Positions 1-11,294 are shown, numbered from the stretch's first letter. The stretch: 64,000 nucleotides of DNA from Erigeron canadensis (GCF_010389155.1 NC_057766.1:32683516-32747515), one strand, 5' to 3'. Notes: generated from the sequence alone by a model not told the origin. A program made the numbers and translations.

Positions 1-270
1 ACACCTCAAGATCATTATTCAATATAAAGGTGATGCATTTCCCATTGGTATACATTAAATATGCATCAGTTAAATCTCTATAATCCAACACTGTGTATTT
101 AAAAAAAAGGAAGTGATATTAGTACCACCTTTTTGATACATTTACCATCACGTAAAATTTGTAAAATTTGTATAATAGACTCTACAACTCAGTAATGCTA
201 GATTGTGGTAATAGTATTAAACTAAATACGAAAGGACCCTTGAATAACAAAATGATTAGAGCTAACCTTA

Positions 271-1443
271 TTAGGAGCATTCCTCTTTGCAAGCTGCTTC
301 CGCTTCCACTGAAATAGTTATGTGGTTAGAGCCGGATTTAAAACTAGAATCCAATTTAACATGGGGAGATACAAGACTCGGCACATATATAGGGTTAGAG
401 CATTCCTCTTTGCAAGCTGCTTCATCTTCCACTATAATAGTTGTGTCGTTAGAGCCGAATTTAGAACTAGAATCCAATTTAACATGGGGAGATACAAGAC
501 TCGGCACATAAATAGGGGCAGTAATGTAGTCAAGAGTGTTGAATTCAAAATCAGGTGATAGTGTATAATAAACAGAGTAATCGTCATCGCTCATGAAGCA
601 TACAGCATCACAATTTATCACATAATTATCCGGCAACAAAACCCAAGATTGTTTTCCACTATTGTTGCTTCTCAATACCCATATCTTGGTGGGTAGTTCC
701 CAATGAGATTGTATAAGGTACGGAGATTCTTCTATGGCCCCCATGCAAGTAAGTTTCTTGAAGTCGTTATCATCGACGCCGGGTGGTGGTTGAGTCTTTG
801 TAAATTTATCTCGAGATAAATTAAAAGAGTAAATGACTAGCTTACGAGTTTTCCAAATCGACATAAGCCAGTGAAGTGCCCCATCACAAAAGATGCCGCA
901 AATATTAGTCTCCACATATAAATACTTGATTTCTTCAATAAACTTCCAAAGGAGTGTCCTCAGTGAAAGAACATAAAAACGTGTGGTTCGTCTTTCCGTC
1001 ACAAGGCCTACTACAATCTTGTAGTCGTTGTTGGATGAATCATAACCGAACCCCCAAACCAACTCCCACCTTTGGTCACTCTCAGGAAGAGGTTCAGGTG
1101 GGGGTTCAAGTATTTTCATGGTCTGTCTAGTACATGGATTCATAACTAAAAATTCAAAGCCTTGGGGAGAGACGCATACGAGGCCATTGGCACAACCAAT
1201 GATATATAAATAATTTTCCATAAGATATGCATCATCGCGGGCTATCCCAATCATCCTTTTAGCATTATTGTTATTACTAAATTCACGATTATGTTTTAGA
1301 TGGGAATCAACAAAATAAGGAGTGGGGATTAAAGAATACCATGACTTACAGACGATCTTCCATCTCAACAGATCTTCCGCATCCGATCGTATCAGGATCC
1401 GCTCCATCATATCTAAACCAATATCTACATCGACAGCCGCCAT
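271..1443 (-). CDS. F-box protein (F-box associated interaction type)
   Basis: Single-exon gene of 390 residues. The start chosen is the ATG at 1441-1443, because the F-box follows at once; the frame stays open further upstream but that part has no family similarity. The F-box lies at about residues 10-50 (LDMMERILIRSDAEDLLRWK, then VCKSWYSLI). The middle holds hallmarks of the F-box associated domain: GLVCVS, NPCTRQ, and GFGYDSSNNDYKIV. By family knowledge such proteins bind SKP1 through the F-box and choose substrates for SCF ubiquitin ligases through the C-terminal domain; the substrate cannot be told from sequence. Odd feature: the last about 80 residues are two copies of a 41-residue unit starting IYVPSLVSPHVKLDSS. 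A TATA-like tract lies near 1517-1527, about 80 bases upstream of the ATG on the minus strand. Confidence 0.88.
   Translation of the reverse strand: MAAVDVDIGLDMMERILIRSDAEDLLRWKIVCKSWYSLIPTPYFVDSHLKHNREFSNNNNAKRMIGIARDDAYLMENYLYIIGCANGLVCVSPQGFEFLVMNPCTRQTMKILEPPPEPLPESDQRWELVWGFGYDSSNNDYKIVVGLVTERRTTRFYVLSLRTLLWKFIEEIKYLYVETNICGIFCDGALHWLMSIWKTRKLVIYSFNLSRDKFTKTQPPPGVDDNDFKKLTCMGAIEESPYLIQSHWELPTKIWVLRSNNSGKQSWVLLPDNYVINCDAVCFMSDDDYSVYYTLSPDFEFNTLDYITAPIYVPSLVSPHVKLDSSSKFGSNDTTIIVEDEAACKEECSNPIYVPSLVSPHVKLDSSFKSGSNHITISVEAEAACKEECS
275..518 (-). repeat. 123-bp in-frame tandem duplication in the F-box gene
   Basis: Two adjacent copies (275-397 and 398 to about 518) begin with the same GAGCATTCCTCTTTGC string. 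The period is exactly 123 bp, so the duplication keeps the frame and adds 41 codons. The copies differ at several positions, so this is not an assembly echo. Confidence 0.9.
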
Positions 1444-4400
1444 CAGTTTCACGGAGAGAAAAAGAACAGAAACCCGAGTCGATCTGTAAGATTGGAAACA
1501 TATGTTCACAGGCCTCCTAATATATAATGGGTTTTGAATTGGCGGTTGGTCCTCCGATATCACACCATTTGTACTTTTGGTCCAAATTTATGTTAATTGG
1601 CGAATTTGATGCAATAAATCAGATTTTTTTGGCAATTTTGATCCAAAACTAACTTTCGGTCCAATTTTCACCGTTGTTGCCTCCATGTGCAAGGTAGCTT
1701 AGTCCATGATGCCCATAGGACCATATTTGAAAAAAAAACACAGCAAATACCGTTTTATCCTTTTTCCAAAGGAAAATCATCATCATTATCGATGATAATA
1801 ACAACAATGTTTTAGTTTTTTTTAAATCTTAAAGTTTTATAGAAACAACACCCATTCAAAATATAAAAGACACTACCATAATATATATAACTAAAGTTGG
1901 TATCATACTATCATATATATAATGTAAGGTTTCTATTAAGATATGAAAAAAGTGATTATATAGCTAACAACCCTTTCTCATGATACATTATATAATACTA
2001 TTTATAGTTTTTTATATCCTTAGCATCACGCTTGTAATAATAGTATTAAAGTTGTATGGAAGTTTGCATAATATATATTTCACTTCCATTGCATTCTCAT
2101 CGGACAAAAAAGCCTTAACTTAAATATAATTTTGTCAAAAAATTTAACGGTGTTTCAAAGGTTTGAGATGAGTTGATATGTTGAGGATATGAGTAGAAGG
2201 TTGGGGAACTTACAGTGTCATCCTTGAAAATGTTAAGAAAAATTAAAGGCCTGACTCGACTATAGAAAATGGGCCTTTAAAAAAATAATTCAATAATTAA
2301 ATATAAAAACATGATCTTATAACAACAAAATGTTTTCAATGTTCAAAACAAAGTATGACAAAAAAAATATATAATGTTGTTTATATTTTTTAAGGGCTAA
2401 TTGGTTTTAAAGGTCCTGAATTTGTCACTTTTTTTTATTTAAAGGGTCAACGTAAAATTTCATATACGTGGGAACATCGTGAGTGTCTAAATGGGGCTAT
2501 AAAAATACCGGATGGTTGTTTTCGCCACGTAAAGGTGGTTTTGACTGGTTGACCTTCCACTTAGGCTGGGCTTCCCTATATAAACGATGTTTCTGCCCTC
2601 TTTTCCATTTCCCCTCTTTTTATTTATACATAAACCCTTATTTATACATAGAATAAGCTACACAGTCAAAGCATTTCACTCTCTATCCTTCCAACATCTT
2701 TTTCAAATACGAGTAATTCATAACAAAATTTTGGGGTCAAATGTTCAACAAATGTGTAATCAGTGTTTGTGTAATTTGTACAAGATTGAAGAAAAATTAG
2801 AAAGAAATAAATGGTTGATGTTGCCGTCATCTCCACCACCACACACCGCCGACCATCTCTGCCGCCACCCATCAGTCGTTTTCATTCTTTATCTACTCTA
2901 TTGTATATAGATCTGTGTGTGTGTGTGTGTGTATATATGTAGATATAGATCTACCACCATAATACCGTCGGCCATGTCCACTACAACTACACCGCTGGCC
3001 ATGTCTACTGCCACTACACCGCCGGCCATCTCCACCACCACACCGCTGGCAGCCGTTGTCACTCTTATCTCTCTTTCTCTCCAACCGTAGTCACTATATA
3101 TAGTTCTGAATATATTTACATAGATATGTTTACCATCACAAACCGTCGATCACTTCATTATCACCTTCTTCCTCTTTCGATTTACTTTCGGTTCCTGATA
3201 AAAAAAAAAAGAAGATTAATCTATATTATTTAATTTTTCCAAGTTCTTGTTTATTAATTTCAAACTGATTTTTATATGATGTAAACAAAAAAGTAGATTT
3301 GGAATTGAATGTATACGAGGGTGGGTTTTTGTTGAATTGAATTCAGTGGATGAATTTGTATTGGAATAATTGAATTTGATGAATGAATTTTGAGGATAAG
3401 AATTTGGGTTTTTTGATACTTAAATTTAATCAATATAAAAATTAAAAATGAATAAATGAATGTTTTGTAATGATACTAAAATTCGATGGTCATATTTGGT
3501 AACGTGGAAACAGATTTCTCGTGCCTTTTCGCTGATGTGTTAGTCAACTTGGTCAAACACACATATCTAAGACTATCTAATGTGATAGTAGGAATCATGA
3601 TGCCACAGATCTTTGACTATCTAAGACTCCATGTTTCTTTGACTTTGTTAGAGCTGAGAGAAAAGTCTTGTACAAGGTATTTTCTTAAGATTTTAAAAGT
3701 CGTCCATTGATTCTAGATACCATGACATTCTGGTTAGGAAGGAGTGTTACTTTCTTGACAATTTTATGCACTGGGCACACATCAACTTTCGCATTATATA
3801 TATAACAATCCTAATTTGAACAGTACCGGTTCAGTTGGTATCTTAGCCGGTTCAGTTATAAGATCCGGTTTGGTTTGAACAGTGAACGGTTTAGTTACAA
3901 AACTACTTTACAATATCTTAGGCACAGGGTACAACTTCTAAAGCATAAAATATACCCACAACGTATACACACATACATGAAGATATCTTCTGCAACCACC
4001 GCCAGTAACTACCACCGGCAACACCCACCGCACCGAATAACGGCAGCGGCGGCGGATCTGATGAACTACTAAAGATAATATGTCCAACATGTCACAGTCT
4101 CACACCACTGGTAATGATCATCGGCCGCTGGAAACCACCGCCAGTAACAACCATCAGATCAACCGATCTCCATCCAAACTTTCAAGAACATATCAAATGA
4201 GATCTGGTATTAAAATATACAAAAAAAAATTTGTATTTAAAAAAAGTAATTAAATAAATAAAAAAGTATAATATAAAGAAAAATACTATTAAAAAAATAC
4301 CTAAAACCTTATGTAATATATAGAGGTTAAATATCAGATATGGTATTTAAAAAGAAACTAACAAAAGCGACGTTACATTAGGATATGTCTCGAACATGCT

Positions 4401-4834
4401 CCAGCACCATGCCGCCATCCCGTTACTTTTTCGTCACCCACCGCCGTGTTTTGCCAAAATATACCATCTGCTTGGAAAAACCATTGAATACCAAAACCTT
4501 AAGAATTCGGTAATTTTTTGTTAGAGTGTAGATCAATGAGAATCAAAAGTGAATACAAGATAAAACTTTTTTGTCTTATGGAAGAAGAAAAAAATAATGA
4601 AAACGGTGACCTAGAAAGGAGATGGAGAAAGGCCAAAAAGAAGTAAACCAAAACTATGTGGCTAAACAAAGTGCGGTTCAACAAAATACAATGTGGCTGT
4701 ACACGTGTAGGTTTTCATAACTTGTAACCCACCGCTTTCTAAAACCAGCCCATGGTTTTGCATAGTAAAACCTTTTATTTTATTAAACTTAAAAAAAGGA
4801 CCGACCCTACTTTGGTAGAAGAATGCATAGAACA
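1444..4834. other. Intergenic, no supported gene
   Basis: AT-rich. A motif beginning GGGCTAATTGGTTTTAAAGG near 2396 resembles motifs at 57006 and 57175 and looks like a transposon end. A TATA-like box at about 2576-2583 precedes a short ORF with no recognisable family. A (TG)n tract sits at 2914-2932. GC-richer CCACC/GCCGCC-type patches occur at 2950-3060 and 3990-4140. CCGGTTCAGTT-like motifs recur at 3825-3895. Confidence 0.5.
2914..2932. repeat. (TG)n microsatellite
   Basis: Uninterrupted TG dinucleotide run followed by TATATA. Confidence 0.9.
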
Positions 4835-4837
4835 TAA

Positions 4838-5106
4838 GAGCAACTCCAATGGTAATTTTGAAAAAGCTTTTTACAAGACTTGATACTATTATAAAAAGCT
4901 ATCATTAAGACTTTTTACCATTGGATATAAAAGCTTTTTTTACAAAAGCTTGAAGAATTTCAAGTCATTACACTCTCTCTCCTATATATATAATTGTAAT
5001 TTAAAGATTTCAAGCTAATTTCAAGTCATTCTCAAGTTTTTACCATTGGAGTTAAAGCTTTTTTATAAAAAGCTTTTAAGAAAAAGCTATACCATTGGAG
5101 ATGCTC
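4838..5106. mobile_element. Tourist-like MITE (PIF/Harbinger type)
   Basis: A 269-bp element. Its ends are inverted repeats: GAGCAACTCCAATGGTA at the left and TACCATTGGAGATGCTC at the right. It is flanked by TAA on both sides (4835-4837 and 5107-5109), the 3-bp target duplication typical of PIF/Harbinger MITEs. The interior is full of AAGCTTTT motifs in both orientations, so it folds on itself. No coding capacity. Confidence 0.8.
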
Positions 5107-5127
5107 TAAGAATTTAGTTACTATATG

Positions 5128-5610
5128 TCTATATTATACTAAAACATATAATTCAGGTTACAAAAATAAAGGAACAAATATAAATGAGTTTTTTTTTTTT
5201 AAAAAAAACCATTTGTATCATTATAAACCTTTTTTGTTTATTAGTTGGACATTGTATTTGAGAATATATTTTTCTAACTAATTTTATAGATGATAATATT
5301 TCAACGGAAAATGATTACTCCTAAAAATCCTTCTAAAACCTTCAACTCGTGACAACTGAATTCTACTAAGTGTTTTTCTTAATCTCAACTCTTGATTTCG
5401 TCACATCTTATGATCCTATGGTTAAGAGGATTTTTAAGAGTTTTTTTTAGGATGAGTTTTAGTTTACTTTGTAAATATTTGTACATTAACCGTACATATG
5501 GTTTTTGTATTTTAAATACGTACAATAGGAACATTTTTCTTAGTCTGCATACGATTATGCAAGTTTCAAAATAGCTATTGCCGCTGCAACGTGCGGCGGT
5601 TAAAAACTAG
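5128..5610 (+). mobile_element. Non-autonomous Helitron
   Basis: Starts TCTATATTATACTAAAAC and ends CTAG followed by T at 5611. Just before the 3' end is a GC hairpin (GCCGC, 8-nt loop, GCGGC, near 5579-5598). This 5'-TC/hairpin/CTAG-3' layout is diagnostic of Helitrons. The base before the element is G instead of the usual A, so the 5' boundary is less secure than the 3' one. No Rep/helicase coding. Confidence 0.65.
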
Positions 5611-5879
5611 TTTTATAACATTAGGATTTATGTGCTACACTTTCACACCGAGTTCTTGAGCGTAAATTAAGAAGGAAAAGAAGTGATGTGAAAAGAAAAT
5701 AATAAAATATGGGTTTTTGAGTTTTTTTTTTTTAAAAGAAAGAAAAAAATTGACTAAATAAGATTTGGAAGGCCGGTAGCTATACAATTTCCATATCAAA
5801 TCTTCCGCCCAAATTTGGGCCGATTGCAAAGGAAAACGAATGGTCATCTTCTCAAATTACTAATATACCCTATCTATCC

Positions 5880-6435
5880 CTTATATAATACTCTTCTTCT
5901 TCCCTCCAAACCAGTTATCTACTTCTTCTTTTTTGGCGCCAACAGAGTCTCCTCTATTCCACAAGGATCGATCTTTACACTTCAGGTAATTAACTTCTTT
6001 GCATCTTTATTGATTTTCTCAGGTTATTATCTTGGGTTTTTTCTGCACTTATTTGTTTACTTTGTTCATCAACAATGATTATTGACAAGAAAGTACAGTA
6101 ATAGCAATGTTAGAATTATCAGGTTAATAGGGCTACCAAGGTTATTTGGTGTGTTTATGAAAAAAAAAAATACTAATTAACCTAAACTGATTTGTTATTT
6201 ATCTTGATTGGAACTTGATTCAACATGTGTTCTTATAATGGTTTAGGCCACGCTTTCCTCACTGATCCATTGTATGATAATAATACATAGTCACCTCCAC
6301 CATTACTCATTATCTTAATATCTGATTTGTTATGTATTTTTGAAGCATGGGAGTCTTTTGTTCAAATTTATTGACCTGTTTTTTTCCGAAGTTATTGCTA
6401 CTTTAGGTCTATTCTATTTTTATGCAGAAATTAAG
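5880..6435 (+). promoter_or_regulatory. Promoter/5' leader-like region upstream of the L3 fragment
   Basis: A TATA-like TTATATAATA (5881-5890) is followed by a pyrimidine-rich leader, a possible 5' splice donor (CTTCAG|GTAATT near 5988) and a possible acceptor (ATGCAG near 6426). The layout resembles a ribosomal-protein gene leader, but the reading frame that follows soon ends, so any transcript would be non-coding or defective. Confidence 0.35.
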
Positions 6436-6622
6436 TATGAGCAAAAAAGGGAATGATGGAACTACTCAAAAGAGAGAGCTTGGATCTCGTTAGTTTTGAC
6501 TTATGTAGTATTGAGTAGGGGTTATTTACTAGTTTTGATATTGTCAAAATGGGTAATGGGTCAAACTTGGGTGTCTTTTGTAAGGTCGGAATGGTCCGGG
6601 TTTGTCCAATACTGTCATGGCC

Positions 6623-6763
6623 ATGGTAACGAAGGGTAAGGGTTACGAAGGTGTTGTGACCCGTTGGGGTGTTACCCGACTTCCCCGTAAGACTAGCAGT
6701 GGTCGTCTGCATAAGGTTGCTTGCAAGCTTGGTATTCTGCTTGTGTTGAATGCATCAGGTTAA
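6623..6763 (+). pseudogene. Ribosomal protein L3 (uL3) gene fragment
   Basis: A 46-codon open stretch. Its first half reads [20 protein letters not shown] followed by RKT, the near-invariant segment of eukaryotic uL3. After it the frame reads KVACKLG, where functional L3 continues RKVACIGAWHP, and it stops 15 codons later. Family members are about 390 residues; no other L3 exon is visible nearby. It is therefore an isolated gene piece, perhaps carried by a transposon or left by a decayed copy. It could alternatively be one exon of a broken gene whose leader lies at 5880-6435. Confidence 0.6.
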
Positions 6764-7057
6764 TAGTGGAAATGGTTTTTGTTCTCTTCAAGTATTTCAA
6801 GTGCTTGCTATGGTTTTATGTTTTCTGTATGCATTAGGTTATAATGTTGTTGTTACTTTTCTTTTAGGCACTATACTAATGTATGGTTTGTCTGTCATCT
6901 TGGCTAGCCAACCAGCTAACTGACAGGTTAGTGGGTCAGCGGATATTTTGTAATGGTCATAGTGTACTGATATTATCCCTTGTAGTTTAATGATCGATCA
7001 CTATTGTTCTTTGCCTCTTCCATTTAGATTACAATGCATTTCATTATATAACTGTTT

Positions 7058-7300
7058 TAGGTGCTAAAAATAGGTTGTTTTTGGTGCTGAAATATGATGA
7101 ATTATTGCTGTTTTTGGTGCTGAAACATTGTAATATTGTTGCTGTTTTTAGTGCTGAAATAGTGCAGTTTTGCTGCTGTTTTTGGTACTGAAATAGTGCA
7201 GGTTCGCTGCTGTTTTTGATGCTGCAACAGTGCACTATTGCTGCTGTTTTTGGTGCTGAAACAGTTAGAATTGTTGCTGATTTGGATGCTGAAACAGTGC
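7058..7300. repeat. Minisatellite, about 33-bp unit
   Basis: Seven to eight imperfect tandem units, each carrying the core GCTGTTTTTGGTGCTGAAAC. The minus strand stays open across the array and would encode a repetitive Gln/Lys/Ser-rich peptide, but no start context or homology supports a gene. Confidence 0.85.
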
Positions 7301-7539
7301 AGTTTTGTTTGACCATCTTTAAACATTTAAAAGGGTATAGTTGTCAAATTGTCATTTATCATTTCTTTTCTCTTCAATTCAAGAGCATAAAAAAGATATT
7401 TTTTCACTTCCTTTCCTTTCATTTATGTAAAACTTAAGAACACAAATTATAAAATATGTTTCATCTCATTCTCTTTCTTTTATCTTCATTTCATCTCACT
7501 TCTTTTCATTTCCATCAAAAATAAACTCGAGAACACAGT

Positions 7540-7914
7540 GTCAAACTTATCAAGTTCAGTTGGAAATATTGGACTTGCATCATGATAAACTGAGCCATCA
7601 TCACTTTGAGTGTCACAAGATGTTGATTGTGTTTGCAATTCCATCTCAAGTTCAGAGATTCTCTTTTGTAGAAATGTTTCATTTGATTGAAATTACAAAC
7701 AATTGTCTTCAAGAGTCTTGATTTTGTTGCAAACATCTTGTCTCTCCTTCTCAACTTTGTTGATCTCATCAATCTTCAACTTGTAACTCTTAACAAGCTT
7801 CGAATGTTTTGTTGTTAAACTCACAAAATTGTTTAGATAACTAACACTGCAAGATTCAAGATCGGTATTCACATCTTGTAGGCTTCTATTCTCATCTTGT
7901 AGTTTAGTCATCAA
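7540..7914 (-). pseudogene. Copia gag-spacer coiled-coil fragment
   Basis: On the minus strand a frame opens MMTKLQDENRSLQDVNTDLE and runs through heptad-like, Lys/Glu/Leu-rich sequence to a stop near 7693. The same frame resumes as ISELEMELQTQSTSCDTQSD. It matches in style the long coiled-coil spacer after gag in element B (61330-62350). It is directly joined to leader sequence, so the gag core has been deleted. Not a functional gene. Confidence 0.6.
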
Positions 7915-7953
7915 TTGAAATTTGGAATTTTTTTTTTAATTTTTGGAATGTAA

Positions 7954-8549
7954 GACGATTTGAAAGAGATTGTCTGAGGAGAAGTTGTTTTGGAATTTTT
8001 TGGAAATGGAACGATCTTGTGAAGATCGTCATAGGAAATGTTTGAAAAAGTTGAAGTGAAGGTGAGACGATTTTATTGAGATCGTCTTAGAAAATGTTTG
8101 ACAATTTGGCTAAGTATAAAGTGTTTGAGGAATGAGACGATCTTAAAAAGAGATCGTCTCGGAAATTGGTTTAAGAAAGGTAGGACGGTCTTGTGAAGAT
8201 CGTCTTAGGAAAACTTGGGTGAAAAATTTTCTAAGTATAGAAAATCTAAGAAATTTGGATAGAGTGACGGTATGATTTCAGAATTGTTGAGCAAAACCAA
8301 TCTCAAAGAGATTAGTTACCCAAGGAAGTGTGTGATTCCCAATCACAACAACTTCATATGATCAAACCACCACACACAGTTCACACAGAACCAAGATGCT
8401 AGGACGATCTTAAAGAGATCATCTTAACACCAATGTTAGATAAGCACTAGGACGATCTAAAAGAGATCGTTTTAGAGTCAGTTATGTAAGAAGATCTTGT
8501 GGAGATCGTCTTAGATTCAGTTATGTAAGAAGATCTTGTGGAGATCGTC
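7954..8549 (-). repeat. Array of about 21-nt inverted repeats in element A leader
   Basis: Nine units at about 7954, 8010, 8066, 8136, 8184, 8403, 8451, 8490 and 8529. Each is GACGATCT-like, a short loop, then AGATCGTC-like. Eight of the nine are exactly 21 nt long; one (8136) is 23 nt. Loop sequences vary while arm complementarity and length are kept. They form two clusters (7954-8204 and 8403-8549) around the conserved leader motif at 8322-8345. Confidence 0.85.
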
Positions 8550-9130
8550 TCAAGGTGAATTCTGCAAGAACACCAGAAAAGACAAAATAGTCGAGTAAAT
8601 CACTATTTTGCTTGTATCTCACTCGATTTTGAGAGTTAGAACACGATTCAAACACAGAAATTCTCAGAATACAATCGCGCACAACCCTGGCAACAAATTC
8701 ATATCTCAAATCAACTCAAACTAGAAAATCAAAATCTCATCAACTTTCCAAAATTTCGGATTATGATCAAAACAATGAATTGGATTCTGAAACTTAAGAG
8801 AATGATTATGGAGATGATTTAGAATGTATTTGTGAACAAAAACTGAAGAATTGAGTGAAAATTGATGGTGAAATAGTGAAGACACGAATTTGAAATTTTT
8901 GAATGTAAATCAAGGATATCTATTTCAAATCTCAACGAAATTTCACAAATGATATACCGATGGAATCGTAATTGAATCGCGCATCTAAGGGTATACAAAT
9001 CTCGAACAAAAACAAACTGTATCAAAATCCCACAGTTTGAGTTTTGAAACGAATTCGAATGAAAATTTTTAAAATTTGATGAAAAATTGCATGAAATCAA
9101 GCTATGGATCGTTCAGATTAACTGATTTTT

Positions 9131-9141
9131 CTTTGATACCA
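9131..9141 (-). other. Primer binding site of element A
   Basis: On the minus strand reads TGGTATCAAAG, complementary to the 3' end of initiator tRNA-Met apart from one base, and lies 2 bp after the LTR end. Same spacing as in element B. Confidence 0.65.
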
Positions 9142-9143
9142 AT

Positions 9144-9377
9144 TGATAAATAGAAATTTGAGCTGGATTTGTGCAAAAATGGAGTTAGTGTGTGAAAAGG
9201 TGAAGTGTGTGTTTGGGAGGTTAGGGATGGAGATGAGAGAGAAATTAGAGTGGAATGACTGGATTAATTATGAAAATGGGAAAAGGCTTACAATTTTAGG
9301 TATGGAGAGGAGTTTTTATACATTTAACTAACTTTCACTAATACTCCTTCCATTGTTAAGATAATTACATTTTAACA
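9144..9377 (-). repeat. 5' LTR-like segment of element A
   Basis: On the minus strand it ends TATTTATCA just before the primer binding site and contains a TATA-like TATAAAAACT about 176 bp upstream of that end, the same distance as in the element B LTR. The outer boundary (TGTTAAAATG at 9377) is a guess from the TG rule; no second LTR remains to confirm it. Confidence 0.45.
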
Positions 9378-9449
9378 CCATTTTAGATTTATAACAAAAA
9401 CTTTCATGACTTTTTTTCTTTCATTTCTTTTTTTGAATTATTGTGCTAC

Positions 9450-9641
9450 TATAAACTTTTAGATGGTTTTAAGCTAACATATATAGTGACACATCATAAG
9501 TAACACAATGTAATCACAATTTTTGATACTATTAATTTTAGATGCGTTTGTGGTATTGCTTTAAATAAATATATATGGTAAAAGTTTTAAACTAACATAT
9601 ATATAACGACACAACATAAGTAACAAGATGTAATCAAAATA
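9450..9641. repeat. Imperfect direct repeat, about 65 bp
   Basis: Segments 9450-9519 and 9578-9641 share AAGCTAACATATAT/AAACTAACATATAT, then ACATAAGTAACA and ATGTAATCA. Function unknown. Confidence 0.6.
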
Positions 9642-10750
9642 ATTGACATTCCACAACACTAAAATGAAATGAAATAAATATAGATATATTTGAAACAAGT
9701 TTATCTATAACAAAATGATTTTTAATTAAGCGGTTGAAGGTTTAAACAACACAACGATTTCAAAACGAAAATTGAGGTCCCGCAACGCGAGACTCCAATC
9801 ATACAAGTTATATCTATAGATGATGTTCTAAGTCATCTAACATATCTTTTATATTTTTTTTCGATAAATGTTGAAAGGAGCGAAAATTTTGGTTACTAAA
9901 AAAAAGTGGGATATAGATTAACAATGGTTTACCTTTTTAGTTGTCTTATTTAAAGGGTTAAAAGCATCGAAATGAAATAAACTATGACCAAAAAGTTATA
10001 GTGTGCACAAACTAACGTTTTTTTTTATTTTATGGCTAGAAAATGGTTATACCAAAGTAGCATAAAGCTGATAAATAGCTTACGTGGAAGCGGTCATCTT
10101 CATGTACACATTCCACGTAAGATAAATAGCTACAGTGTGCATATATAACCCTATTTATATATTTATATAAAAATATGAATTAAAAAGAAACATTTGCAGA
10201 CATTAACACTCCCCCTCTTCCGATTCCGGCGACCCCCACCGCCAGACCGTCGCTCCATCTCGCCGAAAACTACTTCTATTCTTCTTTCTCTGTTTTGCTC
10301 TATATCTCTCTGTGTCTCCCTTTTCAGATTCCGATGACCCCCAACGCTGCTCCATCTCGCCGAAAAAATGGGTACACCACAAAAAAATATGCTACAAAAT
10401 TAACTTCCATCATCCAAAACACACCTTGTAAACAAACTATTGAATATCTATCAATCTTTGCAACCAAAAATTTTTGCTTCTGGGTTTCTCTATGATCAAA
10501 TTACAAGAAAATAGAAAAAATGACAATAGAATACTTAGATAAACTTGAAAATTTCTTCAACGAATTAGAAACAAATAGAACCTCAATCACCACCATCACC
10601 GAAACCCATAACAAATTAATCAAACACTATCATATCTTTAAATGAAACCCTAACAAAAAGATCACAAATTTTAGATACCCATATGGATAGTTTCAAGAAA
10701 ACCACTAAAAAAAACCATAGAATCGATTCAATTCAACGAAAAAAGCTTAA

Positions 10751-11294
10751 GGCTGCATTCTTGAGTTTTTTTTTCCAAAGGAAAAGAAAAGGAAAGATAA
10801 GAAAAATCACCTTTTTGCATTCTTGAGTTTTTTTCCAAAAGAAAAGAAAATGAAGGGAAGGAAAAATCAAGGTTTTTTTCCCCAAAAGTTTTCTGGCCAT
10901 TTTGGCCTGATTTGGAAGGAAACTCGTGGAAGTGGTGGTTGCAGGTGGTAGTTGCAGGTTTCCGGTGGTGGTTGCATTGCAGGCGGTGGTTGCAGGCGGT
11001 GGTTGCAGGTTTCCGGTGGTTGTTGCAGGTGGTGGTTGCAGGTTTCCAGTGGTGGTTGCGTGGAAGTGGTGGTTGCAGGTGGAAAGTGTGGTTTCCGGCG
11101 GTGGTTGGAGGTTTCCGGCGGTGGTTGCAAGTTTCCGGCGGTGGTTGCAGGTTTCCGGCGATTGTTCCGATTATTTTTCTTTCACTTTCCTTTCAAACTC
11201 AAGAATGGCTTTTATAAATTTAATCTTCTATCCTTTCTTCCCCTATCCAATCTTCCCCTTTGTTTTCTTTAAAAAAAAACTCAAGAATACACTC
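10751..11294. mobile_element. Tourist-like MITE nested in the MULE
   Basis: 544 bp. Ends are GGCTGCATTCTTGAGTTT and AAACTCAAGAATACACTC, inverted repeats with 12 of 15 outer bases matching, flanked by TAA on both sides (10748-10750, 11295-11297). A second internal copy of the terminal motif (GCATTCTTGAG) lies near 10816. A relative with the same internal duplication lies at 37196-37625. The interior contains a GC-rich minisatellite that accounts for much of its length. Confidence 0.75.
10925..11165. repeat. GC-rich minisatellite inside the MITE
   Basis: Tandem units of about 20-24 bp built on GTGGTTGCAGGTTTCCGG. Open frames across it in several phases are a by-product of the repeat and are not called as genes. 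Confidence 0.85.

Larger units (their letters stand above)
7535..9377 (-). mobile_element. Decayed Ty1/copia fragment (element A), reverse strand
   Basis: Read on the minus strand: LTR-like segment, primer binding site, a leader of about 1.2 kb with GACGATCT inverted repeats, then a short piece of coiled-coil gag spacer. The conserved gag, protease and polymerase are missing. Similarity to element B near the right edge of the window is shown by a shared leader motif (GATTGGGAATCACACACTT, seen here in reverse at 8322-8345 and forward at 59577-59596) and by the same two clusters of inverted repeats around it. The left boundary is abrupt, near a sequence resembling the MITE family at 10751 and 37196, so a later insertion or deletion probably removed the rest. 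Confidence 0.7.

Noticed and set aside
287..558. Plus-strand ORFs of 74-78 codons over the F-box tail
   Set aside because: Antisense shadows of the duplicated F-box C-terminus.
2587..2910. 107-codon ORF downstream of a TATA-like box
   Set aside because: No recognisable family, biased composition and no supporting exons; kept only as a note in the intergenic entry.
7954..8549. CRISPR or transcription terminators
   Set aside because: Units are 21-nt inverted repeats at irregular distances inside a retroelement leader; no T-runs follow them.
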